Shown one piece after another: positions 39,545-47,724 of a stretch of DNA of 47,724 nucleotides. The notes under the pieces were generated by a model. That model worked only from the letters and a program-made list of their open reading frames with translations, was not told the origin of the DNA and did not search any database. The position numbers were made by a program, and so were the translations under genes. This DNA comes from Anaerolineales bacterium (lineage in GTDB: Bacteria > Chloroflexota > Anaerolineae > Anaerolineales > Villigracilaceae), in contig JABARH010000041.1 of NCBI GenBank assembly GCA_019187665.1, positions 1 to 47,724 of the forward strand, given 5' to 3'. Position 1 is the first letter of the stretch. Every line of letters starts with the position of its first letter.

Positions 39545-40612
39545 ATGCCAATCTTCGAACTGACAACGGACAAATTGCGAAAAATTGAAGAAACTTCATT
39601 TAGCATTGCAAAGGTGCGTGAGCGCGCCGATTTGCAACGCCTATTGCGGAATCAGATAGAGATTATCTCTCCTGATACCCTGATTATTGCCGAGGAATTT
39701 GGGGAGTGGGAAGATAGTCGCCGCCGTATTGATTTATTGGGCATAGACAAAAATGCCAATCTGGTTGTGTTTGAATTGAAGCGGACTGAAGACGGGGGAC
39801 ACATGGAATTACAGGCTCTGCGTTATGCCGCGATGGTTTCAACAATGACTTTTGACAAAGCCGCCGAAGTTTATGCAGATTACTTGAGTAAAAGTGGCAA
39901 TGGCGAAGATGCAGAGCGAACCTTATTGGATTTTCTTGAATGGGAGGATAACGACGATGAGAATTTTGCTCAAGATGTTCGCATAGTGTTGGTGTCTGCC
40001 GAATTTTCACGAGAACTTACCACATCTGTTTTATGGTTGAACGATCGGGGTCTGGATATTCGATGTGTTCGTATAAAGCCATATAACGATAATGGGCGCA
40101 CTCTTATTGATATTGAACAGGTAATCCCTTTGCCAGAAGCAAGCGAGTATCAAGTACAAGTCAGTGCTAAAAGCAGGCAGGAGAGAATCTCTCGCACTTC
40201 AACGAAGGATTTCACTAAATACGATGTAACAATTTTTGGGAAGTCAGAAACTCGTTTGGCAAAACGGAATGCCATGTTCTTCGTGGTAAAGAATTTGTGC
40301 GACTCTGGCATTGCCCCTGAAAAAATAAATGAAGTAATTAACTGGCGGCGACTATTTCTTCAAGTCGATGGGATTTTGAATTCCGATGACTTTATTCGTG
40401 CTGCCACAGTGCAACGGGAATCTGGCGGAAAAATGTTTGAAAAACGTCGTTGGTTTTGTGATGACGGTGAACTAATTTGTATTGATGGCAAAACGTATGC
40501 CCTGACCAATCAATGGGGTAATAGATGGGGTTCCGCAATAATGCTGTTGAAAGATACTTTCCTAAAAGCGGAAATTGATTTTCATGCAACTAAAGAATCT
40601 GCGACTGAATAA
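39545..40612 (+). CDS. PD-(D/E)XK nuclease-like protein (DUF91/NucS-like)
   Basis: 355 residues. The nuclease core is RRIDLLGIDKNANLVVFELK (Asp, then Glu-x-Lys), followed by HMELQALRYAAMVS, as in NucS/DUF91-type endonucleases. The C-terminal part (VTIFGKSETRLAKRNAMFFV, and an IDGKTYALTNQWG end) looks like a DUF4357/RAMA-like module. The gene is clearly AT-richer than deoC and the aldehyde dehydrogenase, a sign of transfer. ATG 39545 has GAGGT upstream; the frame starts earlier at 39533. Likely a defence or repair enzyme. Confidence 0.82.
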   Translation: MPIFELTTDKLRKIEETSFSIAKVRERADLQRLLRNQIEIISPDTLIIAEEFGEWEDSRRRIDLLGIDKNANLVVFELKRTEDGGHMELQALRYAAMVSTMTFDKAAEVYADYLSKSGNGEDAERTLLDFLEWEDNDDENFAQDVRIVLVSAEFSRELTTSVLWLNDRGLDIRCVRIKPYNDNGRTLIDIEQVIPLPEASEYQVQVSAKSRQERISRTSTKDFTKYDVTIFGKSETRLAKRNAMFFVVKNLCDSGIAPEKINEVINWRRLFLQVDGILNSDDFIRAATVQRESGGKMFEKRRWFCDDGELICIDGKTYALTNQWGNRWGSAIMLLKDTFLKAEIDFHATKESATE

Positions 40613-40663
40613 AAACCTTTGTGTACCTTCGTGACCCTTCGTGGTTAACGAACTGGAGTTCCT

Positions 40664-43129
40664 ATGTCTACCCTCCTCGACCTCTTCAAAACCATGGAAT
40701 ACGGACCCGCGCCCGAGTCTCCTGCCGCGGTGAATGCTTGGTTGGATGATCACGGACGCAAGTTCGGGCAGTTCATCAACAACGAATGGGTGACGCCCAA
40801 AGCGGCGAAGTACTATTCGTCGTATAACCCATCCACGGGCGAGTTGATCGCCGAGACGGCGCAGGCGGAGAAGAAGGATGTGGATGCCGCCATCGCCGCC
40901 GCGCGGACTGCCTTCGATTCGTGGAGCGAGACTCCAGGTGTTGTCCGCGCGCGGTACATGTACGCCATCGCGCGCAACATCCAGAAGCACCATCGTCTGC
41001 TGGCGGTATTGGAATCAATGGACAACGGCAAGCCGATCCGCGAGTCGCGCGATGTGGATGTGCCGCTGTTGGCGCGTCACTTTTACTATTACGCGGGCTG
41101 GGCGCAACTCATGGAAACCGAACTGCGCGACTACCAGCCCGTCGGCGTGATCGGGCAGATCATCCCGTGGAACTTCCCGTTGATGATGCTGGCGTGGAAG
41201 ATCGCGCCCGCCATCGCGATGGGAAATACCGTTGTGCTTAAACCCGCGTCGTACACGCGGCTGAGCGCGCTGTTGTTTGCCGAAGTCGTCGCGGAGGCGG
41301 GACTCCCGCCAGGCGTGGTCAACATCATCACGGGCAGTGGCAAGGCGGGCGAGATGATCGTCACGCACCCCGACGTGGACAAGATCGCCTTCACGGGTTC
41401 CACCGAGATCGGACGCACACTGCGTCATCTCACCGCGGGATCGGGGAAAAAGATTTCGTTGGAGTTGGGGGGCAAGAGTCCCGTTGTCGTGTTCGAAGAT
41501 GCCGATTTGGACGCGGCAGTTGAAGGGGTGGTTGATGCGATTTGGTTTAATCAGGGTCAGGTCTGTTGCGCAGGATCAAGGCTGATCGTGCAGGAAAATG
41601 TCGCGGGGCGTTTCATCCAAAAATTAAAAACAAGAATGAGTCATTTGCGCGTGGGCGACTCGCTCGACAAAGCCATTGACATGGGCGCCATCGTGGACAA
41701 GAGCCAATGGGACACGGTGGATTATTGGGTGAAGATGGGCGAGAAGGAAGGCGGCAACGTTTTCCAGCCCGACATCCCGCTGCCCACGAAAGGACTCTTC
41801 TACAAACCCACGCTCATCACGGACCTCGACCCTGCCGCGTCGACGGTGCAGGAGGAGATCTTTGGTCCCGTGCTGGTTTCGCTCACGTTCCGCACGCCCG
41901 AGGAGGGGATCGCGCTGGCGAACAACACGCGCTATGGTCTCGGCGGAAGCGTGTGGAGCGACAACATCAATCTCGCGCTCGACGCCGCAAGCAAGATCAA
42001 GGCGGGCGCGATGTGGGTCAACTGTCATAACGTGTTCGACGCGGCGGGCGGATTCGGCGGCTATCGCGAATCAGGATTCGGTCGCGAGGGCGGACGCGAG
42101 GGATTGTTCGAATATGTTAGACCCAAGTGGATGGATCGTCCGCAGCCCGATTTGACATCGCTGGGACTCGACGCGGCGAACGTTCCAGCGGAGAAAAAAG
42201 CCTGGGGCGAGCACACCCCCTCGCGTCCCGCGCGACCCGAAGCGGGTCGGGCAAATGGGCATTCGATTCCGCCCGTAGATCGCACCCCGAAGATGTACGT
42301 CGGCGGCAAGCAGGTTCGTCCCGATGGCGCGTACACGTTGACCGTGCTCGGCGCAAAGGGAAGAATCGTCGGGCAGGTCGGCGACGGCAACCGCAAGGAC
42401 ATCCGCAACGCGGTGGAAGCCGCGCACGCGGTGATCGAAGCCAAGCAGGGCTGGACGATGCGGCACGGATACAACCGTTCGCAGATCCTGTATTTCATCG
42501 CCGAGAATTTGGACGCGCGCAACGCGGAGTTTGTAAAACGAATCGTCGAGATGACGGGGCGTAAACAAAAATCCGCGCAAGCCGAAGTAGACGCTGCGGT
42601 GGAGCGGCTGTTCACGTACGCGGCCTGGGCGGATAAATACGGCGGCAACATCCAGGAGACCACCCTGCGCGGAATCACGGTGGCGGTGAACGAGCCTGTG
42701 GGCGTGATCGGCATTGCCTGTCCCGACGAGTATCCGCTGTTGGGATTTGTCTCGCTGATGGCGCCTGCGATTGCGCGCGGCAACACGGTGGTGATGATTC
42801 CGAGTCAGCGCTTCCCGTTGAGCGCGACCGATTTTTATCAGGTGCTGGATACGTCTGACGTGCCTGGCGGTGTGGTCAACATCGTCACAGGCGACCGCGA
42901 CCACCTGACCAAGACTCTCGTCCAGCACGAAGACGTGGACGCGGTCTGGTACTTCGGCTCGGCGGAAGGCAGTTACTGGGTGGAGTACGAGTCTGGCGCG
43001 AACATGAAGCGGACGTGGGTCGGCTACGGCCTGCCGCGCGATTGGATGGATCGCGAGCAGGGCGAAGGCCACGAGTTTTTGCACGAGGCGACGCAGGTAA
43101 AGAATATCTGGGTGCCGACAGGGGAGTGA
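40664..43129 (+). CDS. Double-domain aldehyde dehydrogenase (ALDH16-like)
   Basis: 821 residues with two ALDH modules. Module 1 (about 1-490) is complete: IIPWNFPLMMLAWKIAPAIA, FTGSTEIGRTL, glutamate in LELGGKSPVV, cysteine in FNQGQVCCAG, and KIKAGAMWVNCHNVFDAAGG. Module 2 (about 540-821) starts PKMYVGGKQVRPDGAYT, keeps the IGIACPDEYPLLGFVSLMAP part, but stops before a catalytic cysteine region. This matches the ALDH16 layout. It oxidises aldehydes with NAD(P). Acetaldehyde from DeoC is the likely substrate from gene context, which has been interrupted by inserted nuclease genes. Confidence 0.92.
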   Translation: MSTLLDLFKTMEYGPAPESPAAVNAWLDDHGRKFGQFINNEWVTPKAAKYYSSYNPSTGELIAETAQAEKKDVDAAIAAARTAFDSWSETPGVVRARYMYAIARNIQKHHRLLAVLESMDNGKPIRESRDVDVPLLARHFYYYAGWAQLMETELRDYQPVGVIGQIIPWNFPLMMLAWKIAPAIAMGNTVVLKPASYTRLSALLFAEVVAEAGLPPGVVNIITGSGKAGEMIVTHPDVDKIAFTGSTEIGRTLRHLTAGSGKKISLELGGKSPVVVFEDADLDAAVEGVVDAIWFNQGQVCCAGSRLIVQENVAGRFIQKLKTRMSHLRVGDSLDKAIDMGAIVDKSQWDTVDYWVKMGEKEGGNVFQPDIPLPTKGLFYKPTLITDLDPAASTVQEEIFGPVLVSLTFRTPEEGIALANNTRYGLGGSVWSDNINLALDAASKIKAGAMWVNCHNVFDAAGGFGGYRESGFGREGGREGLFEYVRPKWMDRPQPDLTSLGLDAANVPAEKKAWGEHTPSRPARPEAGRANGHSIPPVDRTPKMYVGGKQVRPDGAYTLTVLGAKGRIVGQVGDGNRKDIRNAVEAAHAVIEAKQGWTMRHGYNRSQILYFIAENLDARNAEFVKRIVEMTGRKQKSAQAEVDAAVERLFTYAAWADKYGGNIQETTLRGITVAVNEPVGVIGIACPDEYPLLGFVSLMAPAIARGNTVVMIPSQRFPLSATDFYQVLDTSDVPGGVVNIVTGDRDHLTKTLVQHEDVDAVWYFGSAEGSYWVEYESGANMKRTWVGYGLPRDWMDREQGEGHEFLHEATQVKNIWVPTGE

Positions 43130-43142
43130 GGGGAGAGAGGAT

Positions 43143-43213
43143 GAAAGATGAAGGATGAAGGATGAAGGATGAAGGATGAATGGAGATTGGTAATTGGTAA
43201 TTGGTGAGTGGTG
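43143..43213. repeat. Two heptanucleotide repeats after the ALDH gene
   Basis: (GATGAAG) in about five units at 43143-43180, then (ATTGGTA) in about three units at 43184-43206. Same 7-bp periodicity as the microsatellites at 24907 and 29055. Confidence 0.88.
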
Positions 43214-43249
43214 CGTGTTGCGTAAATGAGATACGAGTTGGAAAACTAT

Positions 43250-43284
43250 AAAAAAGGACAGCCCTTTCAGGTTGTCCTTTTTTT
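43250..43284. terminator. Bidirectional terminator between ALDH gene and HerA operon
   Basis: AAAAAAGGACAGCC and GGTTGTCCTTTTTTT pair over about 13 bp with a short loop; A and T runs on both sides. Confidence 0.9.
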
Positions 43285-43300
43285 GGTGATACTTTCCAAA

Positions 43301-45055
43301 CTACTTCTTGAGACCTTGTAGCACATCCTCTAATAGTCGGACTTGCACAGGCACGGGGAAGGGCTGGTATGGCTCCATGTAAACGTATGAAAGACCAAGC
43401 ACAGGCTCGTTTAGGATGAAGTCAGATATCGGCTTACCAAAAGCCACCTTTGATTTTCGGAGTTGCTCTACATCATCTTCGCTACTGACGTGCTTTACAA
43501 GAAAGTTTTCTGTTTGAGAAAGAATGTCAATCGGAATCGTTTTAGGAGATTGCGTAGAATACAATAACCCTATTCCATATTTTCTTCCTTCTTTGGCGAT
43601 ACGATAGAAAACGCCTTCGGGATTTGAGAGCAGGTTGTGAGCCTCTTCAATAACAAATAATACATCCGTCAGACGTTTTTCTTCACTTTCGCTACTTGAA
43701 TAGCGCGCCAACGCTTTTTGGAATACTCGATTGGCGAGTCTCGCACTTATGAAATCCACTAATTCTGGACGAACAGTAGGCAAATCCACGACAACGGTTT
43801 TACCTGCAATAGCGGACTCTGTAGCACTGGAGAAAAATTCATCGACTTTGTCTGGTGTGTGCAAGTCGTTGAGGAAAGAAAAGCGTTTAGCATACTGAAA
43901 TAGTTCGCGAGCGCCCTCTTTACTCTCGCCTTTTTCAGCCTTTTCGTTCAATTTCTCCAAAAGTTCCTGCTTGTCTCTGGGCAGGCTATATGTTTTGCTT
44001 GCGTATGTGACAGACATTTGCGGTACTTTCAAGCCTGCCGCCAAGAAGGTTCCATAAACATAAGCCATTTTGTTTGGAATATTCACCCATTCGCCACTTT
44101 CTGGATCCAGCCCCATTCGGGCAGATTCCAAGTATTGGGGAGGTTTTCCACCAGAGACGACTTCTCTTTGATACGAAAGTTCTATTGCAAGCCCTGGCTC
44201 GCTATAAAAATTTATTTTTATTGGTTTTGCAGTATATATTGGCGAAGTACTTTCCAGTTCTTGCTGCCTGTTTGTGAACCATACAATGTCTTGCGAGATA
44301 CTCAATTTCTCGAAAACTTCAATCAATCCCATGGCTGTCTTTGCTGTTTTTTGCGTGGCATATTCGCCATTGAGATCAAAAATCAACATCCCAATTTTGG
44401 GGTAAGTTTTTTTCAACAAAGTTAGAACAACTTTGTTTTCATTGCTTTTTCCAAAGCCCGTTTTGCCAAAATTGGCAGTTCGCTTTCCCCTAAAACTCGA
44501 AATATCAACCTGCTTCTTAATATTTTTGTACTCACCTGTCACCGCGCTCCCAATTCGCAAAAATCCTAAATCTGTAAGGTGAATCTCTTGGGGTGATAAA
44601 TCAGTTTGAATACTTACGTTGATGAGTGCCTGCATTTCCTTTTCTTCAAGGTGAGATACTACAACGTCAATCAGCGAAGGAACATGGCGGGTAGATGGAT
44701 AAAACTTATATTGTTCACCCTTGTTGGATGTATAACTTCCCAAAATGACGATGTCGTAATGCAGAAAGTTGATATTCTTGACTGTATTCTCATCAGGAGG
44801 CAATTGATTTAATCTGCCTAAAGCAAGAGCCTCTTGAAATTTATCGTATGTGACAGGGCGATACTGGGACGCCGTAACCATTCCCAAGTAAACATTGTCA
44901 TTTCCCTTGTAATATGCACCTGTTTTGACTTTTACGAATTCCCCAAGCATTAACGGGGTCTCGCGCAATTCTTCATAGTTCAAAACCAAAGTGACATAGG
45001 TCTTTCCATCTTTGGTGAAAATGTTTGAAACGAAACCTAATGCTTTGTCAGCCAT
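43301..45055 (-). CDS. HerA-like hexameric ATPase/translocase
   Basis: 584 residues. An N-terminal HAS-barrel-like region (GFVSNIFTKDGKTYVTLVLN) is followed by the HerA/FtsK-type ATPase: Walker A FGKTGFGKS (residues 196-204), a DLNGEYAT segment, Walker B DVLFVIEEAHNLL, and EGRKYGIGLLYSTQSPKTIP. HerA motors pump DNA into a bound NurA nuclease. It is the last gene of a three-gene minus-strand operon, two bases after the NurA gene, with GAGAGG upstream. AT-rich compared with the window. Confidence 0.9.
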   Translation of the reverse strand: MADKALGFVSNIFTKDGKTYVTLVLNYEELRETPLMLGEFVKVKTGAYYKGNDNVYLGMVTASQYRPVTYDKFQEALALGRLNQLPPDENTVKNINFLHYDIVILGSYTSNKGEQYKFYPSTRHVPSLIDVVVSHLEEKEMQALINVSIQTDLSPQEIHLTDLGFLRIGSAVTGEYKNIKKQVDISSFRGKRTANFGKTGFGKSNENKVVLTLLKKTYPKIGMLIFDLNGEYATQKTAKTAMGLIEVFEKLSISQDIVWFTNRQQELESTSPIYTAKPIKINFYSEPGLAIELSYQREVVSGGKPPQYLESARMGLDPESGEWVNIPNKMAYVYGTFLAAGLKVPQMSVTYASKTYSLPRDKQELLEKLNEKAEKGESKEGARELFQYAKRFSFLNDLHTPDKVDEFFSSATESAIAGKTVVVDLPTVRPELVDFISARLANRVFQKALARYSSSESEEKRLTDVLFVIEEAHNLLSNPEGVFYRIAKEGRKYGIGLLYSTQSPKTIPIDILSQTENFLVKHVSSEDDVEQLRKSKVAFGKPISDFILNEPVLGLSYVYMEPYQPFPVPVQVRLLEDVLQGLKK

Positions 45056-45057
45056 GT

Positions 45058-46194
45058 TTACCTCTCCATGTCAGGAATTTTGAGACCAGAACGTTTTTCA
45101 ATCGCCTTCTTGACTTCATTTTCCACAATTTTTACAATTTCAGTGTCCACAGATGCACGCATATGCGCCTCTGAAACTACAGAAACCGAGCCATCAAACA
45201 ACAATGAACGATGATGGTAAAGAGTGTCTACCACTTCTAATACCGATTGATCGTCATTTTCGATATACGCGGGAACATCAAAAGTAAAGACGGATTGCAA
45301 AGTGTGGAATGTGTTAGCGTAAAATTTTCCAGCATACCGATTGCCAAAAACAAAACTTCCTTCGATTTCTGGATTCCATTGTCTTTCAAAACCAAATGTG
45401 TAGTTCATCAAGTCGTCGGGCAAACGATAATAAACGGGGTTCTTGCCACAATATTTATCCGTCCAATTTTTGATAACTAAAGATGGAATTCCCTCTCTCA
45501 ACAACTTGGTTGTTTTCACAATGCCCACCAAGTAGGTTCTGTTTTTCTCAAAATACGCGCGCAACTTTTTCACAAAAGAATTCTCAACCCCGTGTTGTTC
45601 GAGACGCCCATCGCGCACAATAAGCATTTTGAAATCACGATATTTTTCTGCCAGCATAACGATGTATGCCCATTCCAAGACGCTTCGGATTGTGTTTGTA
45701 AAACTTTCGATATCTTTGTAGATATGTTCGCCTAAATCACGAGGAGTAATCCCCGTAACTCTGGAAAATTCTTGCATTTGTGGTTTTTCGAAAAAGCCCT
45801 TGATATATCTGCTTCGTCTCTCGGTCATTGTTTCTTTGCTTTTATCCGACTCCGCTTTGAGAATATCGAATAAATCAAAATTCTTAATGACATGGGTTGT
45901 AGTTTCAGGTTGGTCTTTGAAGTCGGGGGAGAACGCACTTACTCGAATCATACCCATGCTGATTTCGCGGAATTGCGGAAATATTAATTGATTTCCGCCG
46001 TCTACGGCAACGCTAATTAATCTGCGAGACGACAACGGGGATCGAACAACTTTTACTGATGTCTCGTCAAGTGAAGTCACAAGTTTCTCAACTAACTTAC
46101 CAACTTGCTGAAGCAACTCAAAATCGTTTTCTGACAAATGACTCAGAAAAGAATCTGCGCCTAACGGATTCGAGATTTGGTCAGGATATGGCAT
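45058..46194 (-). CDS. NurA-like nuclease
   Basis: 378 residues. NurA features: ISVAVDGGNQLI with the first metal aspartate, MLIVRDGRLEQHG with the second, and YLVGIVKTTKLL after it, then a long C-terminal helical part with DVPAYIENDD. NurA forms a dimer that docks on a HerA hexamer and degrades DNA in a 5'-3' direction. Its ribosome site (AAGGAG) is formed by the last codons of the DndC-like gene, so the genes are coupled. Confidence 0.85.
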   Translation of the reverse strand: MPYPDQISNPLGADSFLSHLSENDFELLQQVGKLVEKLVTSLDETSVKVVRSPLSSRRLISVAVDGGNQLIFPQFREISMGMIRVSAFSPDFKDQPETTTHVIKNFDLFDILKAESDKSKETMTERRSRYIKGFFEKPQMQEFSRVTGITPRDLGEHIYKDIESFTNTIRSVLEWAYIVMLAEKYRDFKMLIVRDGRLEQHGVENSFVKKLRAYFEKNRTYLVGIVKTTKLLREGIPSLVIKNWTDKYCGKNPVYYRLPDDLMNYTFGFERQWNPEIEGSFVFGNRYAGKFYANTFHTLQSVFTFDVPAYIENDDQSVLEVVDTLYHHRSLLFDGSVSVVSEAHMRASVDTEIVKIVENEVKKAIEKRSGLKIPDMER

Positions 46195-46197
46195 GTT

Positions 46198-47244
46198 TTA
46201 CTCCTTGTATTTGTCCCCGTATTTCGGGTCACGCCAATACGATTGAATCAATTTGTGTTCATCGTCTGCTAATAAGGTTTTCCCTAATTTTTCCTCAACA
46301 TCACGCAAGCGTTTTAAAATTTTTTTGCGAGCCGACAAGGTAAGTCTACCTGGTAAGCCATTTGACTTTAGAACACGGTTTTTGGGCAGACGACCAAACT
46401 CCATCAACCAATCTCGAAACTCTAAAAGCCCTTTATATTCCTGATGAACTTTAACTATTTTTTGCATTGCTTTGTCTTGGGCGACCACCGTACAAACCCA
46501 ACATCCAAAACGTGTCTCACGTCCCATGTAAATATCTTGTAAGTTTCCTGTGGGGTAGCCCCATGTTGGCGCGACAAAATTCAAAAAATCCCATACATCA
46601 CATTCTCGCCATGTGATAATCGGGGAAAAGTATCCTACCTCCAAGCGGTTACTGTGTTGATACCAAACTCCCTGACCACATTCGCCACCTCTTTGGCACG
46701 ATAAATTTAGCCTTGCGTCTCTCGCGTCAGATTCTCCAAATCGAACGCCTGTAATTATCAAGGTCTCGTTTTTGTTTGGCAAAGTCTTAATAAACTTATC
46801 AACCGAATTAATTTTCAGGCGTGGAGTACACCATCTAAAACCTTGATGAGGTGGCGGATAACCTCTTCCAATTAGATTTGTCCAAAAGGTATCTTTCAAT
46901 TCTGGCTCAAAAATATGAACTTTGATTCCAAGATTTTGCTTGAGATAACCCAAGAACTCATCCGCATAATTTTGAAGGGTTGGAATTTCTACCCGCGTAT
47001 CGCTGTACGCTATCTCGACTTCAATATCAAGGTTTTTTGCCGCTTCAAGAATTAAAACCAGTGCCGTTGTAGAATCTTTGCCGCCAGAATACATAACCAG
47101 CCATCGCTTGAAACCTTTACTTCGCATTAAGTCTATGCCGTAATATGCACGTTGAATACTCTCCTCCAAATGCGATGGATTAGATACAACGAACTCTATC
47201 ATTTCTTTGGCTAATACAGTTGGCAATTGCGTTTGACTGTTCAT
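46198..47244 (-). CDS. DndC-like PAPS-reductase-family protein
   Basis: 348 residues. An ATP-pyrophosphatase PP-loop SGGKDST (53-59) opens the domain, and cysteines typical of DndC follow: RWCTPRLK (C139), LSCQRGGECG (C183, C189) and RFGCWVCTVV (C248, C251), which fit a 4Fe-4S site. DndC activates sulfur transfer into the DNA backbone in phosphorothioation systems; here it is shorter than usual DndC. There is no dndA, dndB, dndD or dndE in this window. It is the first gene of the operon; GGGAAGG lies before its ATG. Confidence 0.9.
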   Translation of the reverse strand: MNSQTQLPTVLAKEMIEFVVSNPSHLEESIQRAYYGIDLMRSKGFKRWLVMYSGGKDSTTALVLILEAAKNLDIEVEIAYSDTRVEIPTLQNYADEFLGYLKQNLGIKVHIFEPELKDTFWTNLIGRGYPPPHQGFRWCTPRLKINSVDKFIKTLPNKNETLIITGVRFGESDARDARLNLSCQRGGECGQGVWYQHSNRLEVGYFSPIITWRECDVWDFLNFVAPTWGYPTGNLQDIYMGRETRFGCWVCTVVAQDKAMQKIVKVHQEYKGLLEFRDWLMEFGRLPKNRVLKSNGLPGRLTLSARKKILKRLRDVEEKLGKTLLADDEHKLIQSYWRDPKYGDKYKE

Positions 47245-47297
47245 AATGCCTTCCCAATACCTGTTGTCGACTATGAGGAAGATTACATGTTTGCGCC

Positions 47298-47303
47298 ATT
47301 ATA
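47298..47303 (-). promoter_or_regulatory. -10 box of the DndC-NurA-HerA operon
   Basis: TATAAT on the minus strand. The start site would be near 47291, giving an untranslated leader of about 47 nt before ATG 47244. No good -35 is seen. Confidence 0.6.
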
Positions 47304-47329
47304 CCTTCACTGATTGATCGACGGGGTGT

Positions 47330-47724
47330 GGTGGTCAACGGACTTTGTCACGGAATCACGGACGGGAAAGCCGTCCACGAATGAAAACCACGAATAAACG
47401 AACGGATGATGGTGCGCGGGTGGAAGTCCGCTTTGGGGAGGGGGGAGGCTGTCCATGCGGCGGGGGGCAATGGACTTTGTCACGGAATCACGGACGGAAA
47501 CGGATGATGGCGCGCGGGTGGAATGTCTGCTTTGAGGAGTGGGAGTCCGCTGTGGGGAGGGGGAGGCTGTCCGTGCAGCGGGGGGTGGTGGTCAACGGAT
47601 GGCGAGCGGATAAGCGGATGGAGGATAGGAGGCACCGAATCCGCTCATCCGTTTAATATCCGCTGACCATTGCAGCGGGGGGTGGTGGTCAACGGATGGC
47701 GAGCGGATAAGCGGATGGAGGATA
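47330..47724. repeat. Composite direct repeats at the window end
   Basis: GGACTTTGTCACGGAATCAC occurs at 47339 and 47471 (related to the 24741 repeat). GGGGAGG-GAGGCTGTCC-type segments occur twice. A 54-bp perfect direct repeat starting TGCAGCGGGGGGTGGTGG is at 47574-47627 and 47671-47724, with an inverted ATCCGCTCATCCGTT segment between. The open frames here are made of repeats and are not called as genes. Confidence 0.85.

Noticed and set aside
43301..47244. Complete Dnd or Ssp phosphorothioation system
   Set aside because: Only the DndC-like protein is present; no cysteine desulfurase, DndB, DndD/SspC or DndE homologue is in the window, and the promoter and terminator appear to close the operon.
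47345..47656. 103-codon ORF at the window end
   Set aside because: It is composed of direct repeats (Arg/Gly/Trp-rich translation) and has no ribosome site.

Overview
The window reads as one chromosomal contig of a Gram-variable, GC-rich bacterium, most likely a member of the Chloroflexota (Anaerolineae type). This rests on inference: the mix of protein families (DUF2723 membrane protein, PqqD-fused radical SAM, ALDH16-like double aldehyde dehydrogenase, UMF1 and EntS-like exporters) and a heavy load of intergenic palindromes and heptanucleotide repeats of the kind common in that class. No rRNA or tRNA gene was seen, so placement is not proven.

Layout. 1-330: a 63-bp tandem palindromic repeat. 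400-9300: ffh, a secreted proline-rich protein, a 980-residue FAD/Fe-S oxidoreductase, a phosphodiester glycosidase-type protein, a DUF2723 membrane protein and an XRE/4-TM regulatory pair. 9347-18826: a Cas4/RecB-like nuclease coupled to an EamA transporter, an ABC-F protein behind an attenuator-like leader, a DhaL-like protein, a Cys-rich protein, a YdjM-like membrane hydrolase, PolX and a UMF1 transporter. 19008-24734: a PIN toxin-like pair, two SDR-type oxidoreductases, a GxxExxY protein and a thiamine diphosphate enzyme, separated by copies of a ~80-100 bp hairpin repeat that expands into a seven-copy tandem array just before the thiamine enzyme. 24985-26694: methylmalonyl-CoA mutase large subunit. 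26925-35610: a same-strand run with a zinc-ribbon membrane protein, a membrane protein ending in a Cys-Ala tail, a radical SAM/SPASM enzyme with a PqqD-like domain, a membrane-anchored hypothetical protein, a second radical SAM homologue that has lost all its cluster cysteines, two methyltransferases, a PTP-like phosphatase and signal peptidase I. 35683-43129: an EntS-like exporter, deoC, a small HNH cassette flanked by copies of the deoC 3' end, a PD-(D/E)XK nuclease and a double-domain aldehyde dehydrogenase. 43301-47244: an AT-rich three-gene operon encoding a DndC-like PAPS reductase, a NurA-like nuclease and a HerA-like ATPase, then repeats to the end.

Two neighbourhoods could be undescribed systems. 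First, the Cys-Ala-tailed membrane protein with an active-looking radical SAM/SPASM enzyme and its cysteine-less paralogue suggests C-terminal peptide modification on a membrane protein, with a pseudo-enzyme partner. Second, the compact DndC-NurA-HerA operon has its own promoter and terminator but none of the usual dnd partners, and suggests a minimal sulfur-linked DNA defence cassette.

The repeats also stand out. There is a 255-bp MITE with a 5-bp target duplication that includes a stop codon, a three-copy TIR element, four short repeat elements lying in frame inside genes, and heptamer microsatellites at gene ends. Several genes have a -10 box 6-8 nt from the start codon, which suggests that leaderless transcription is common here.
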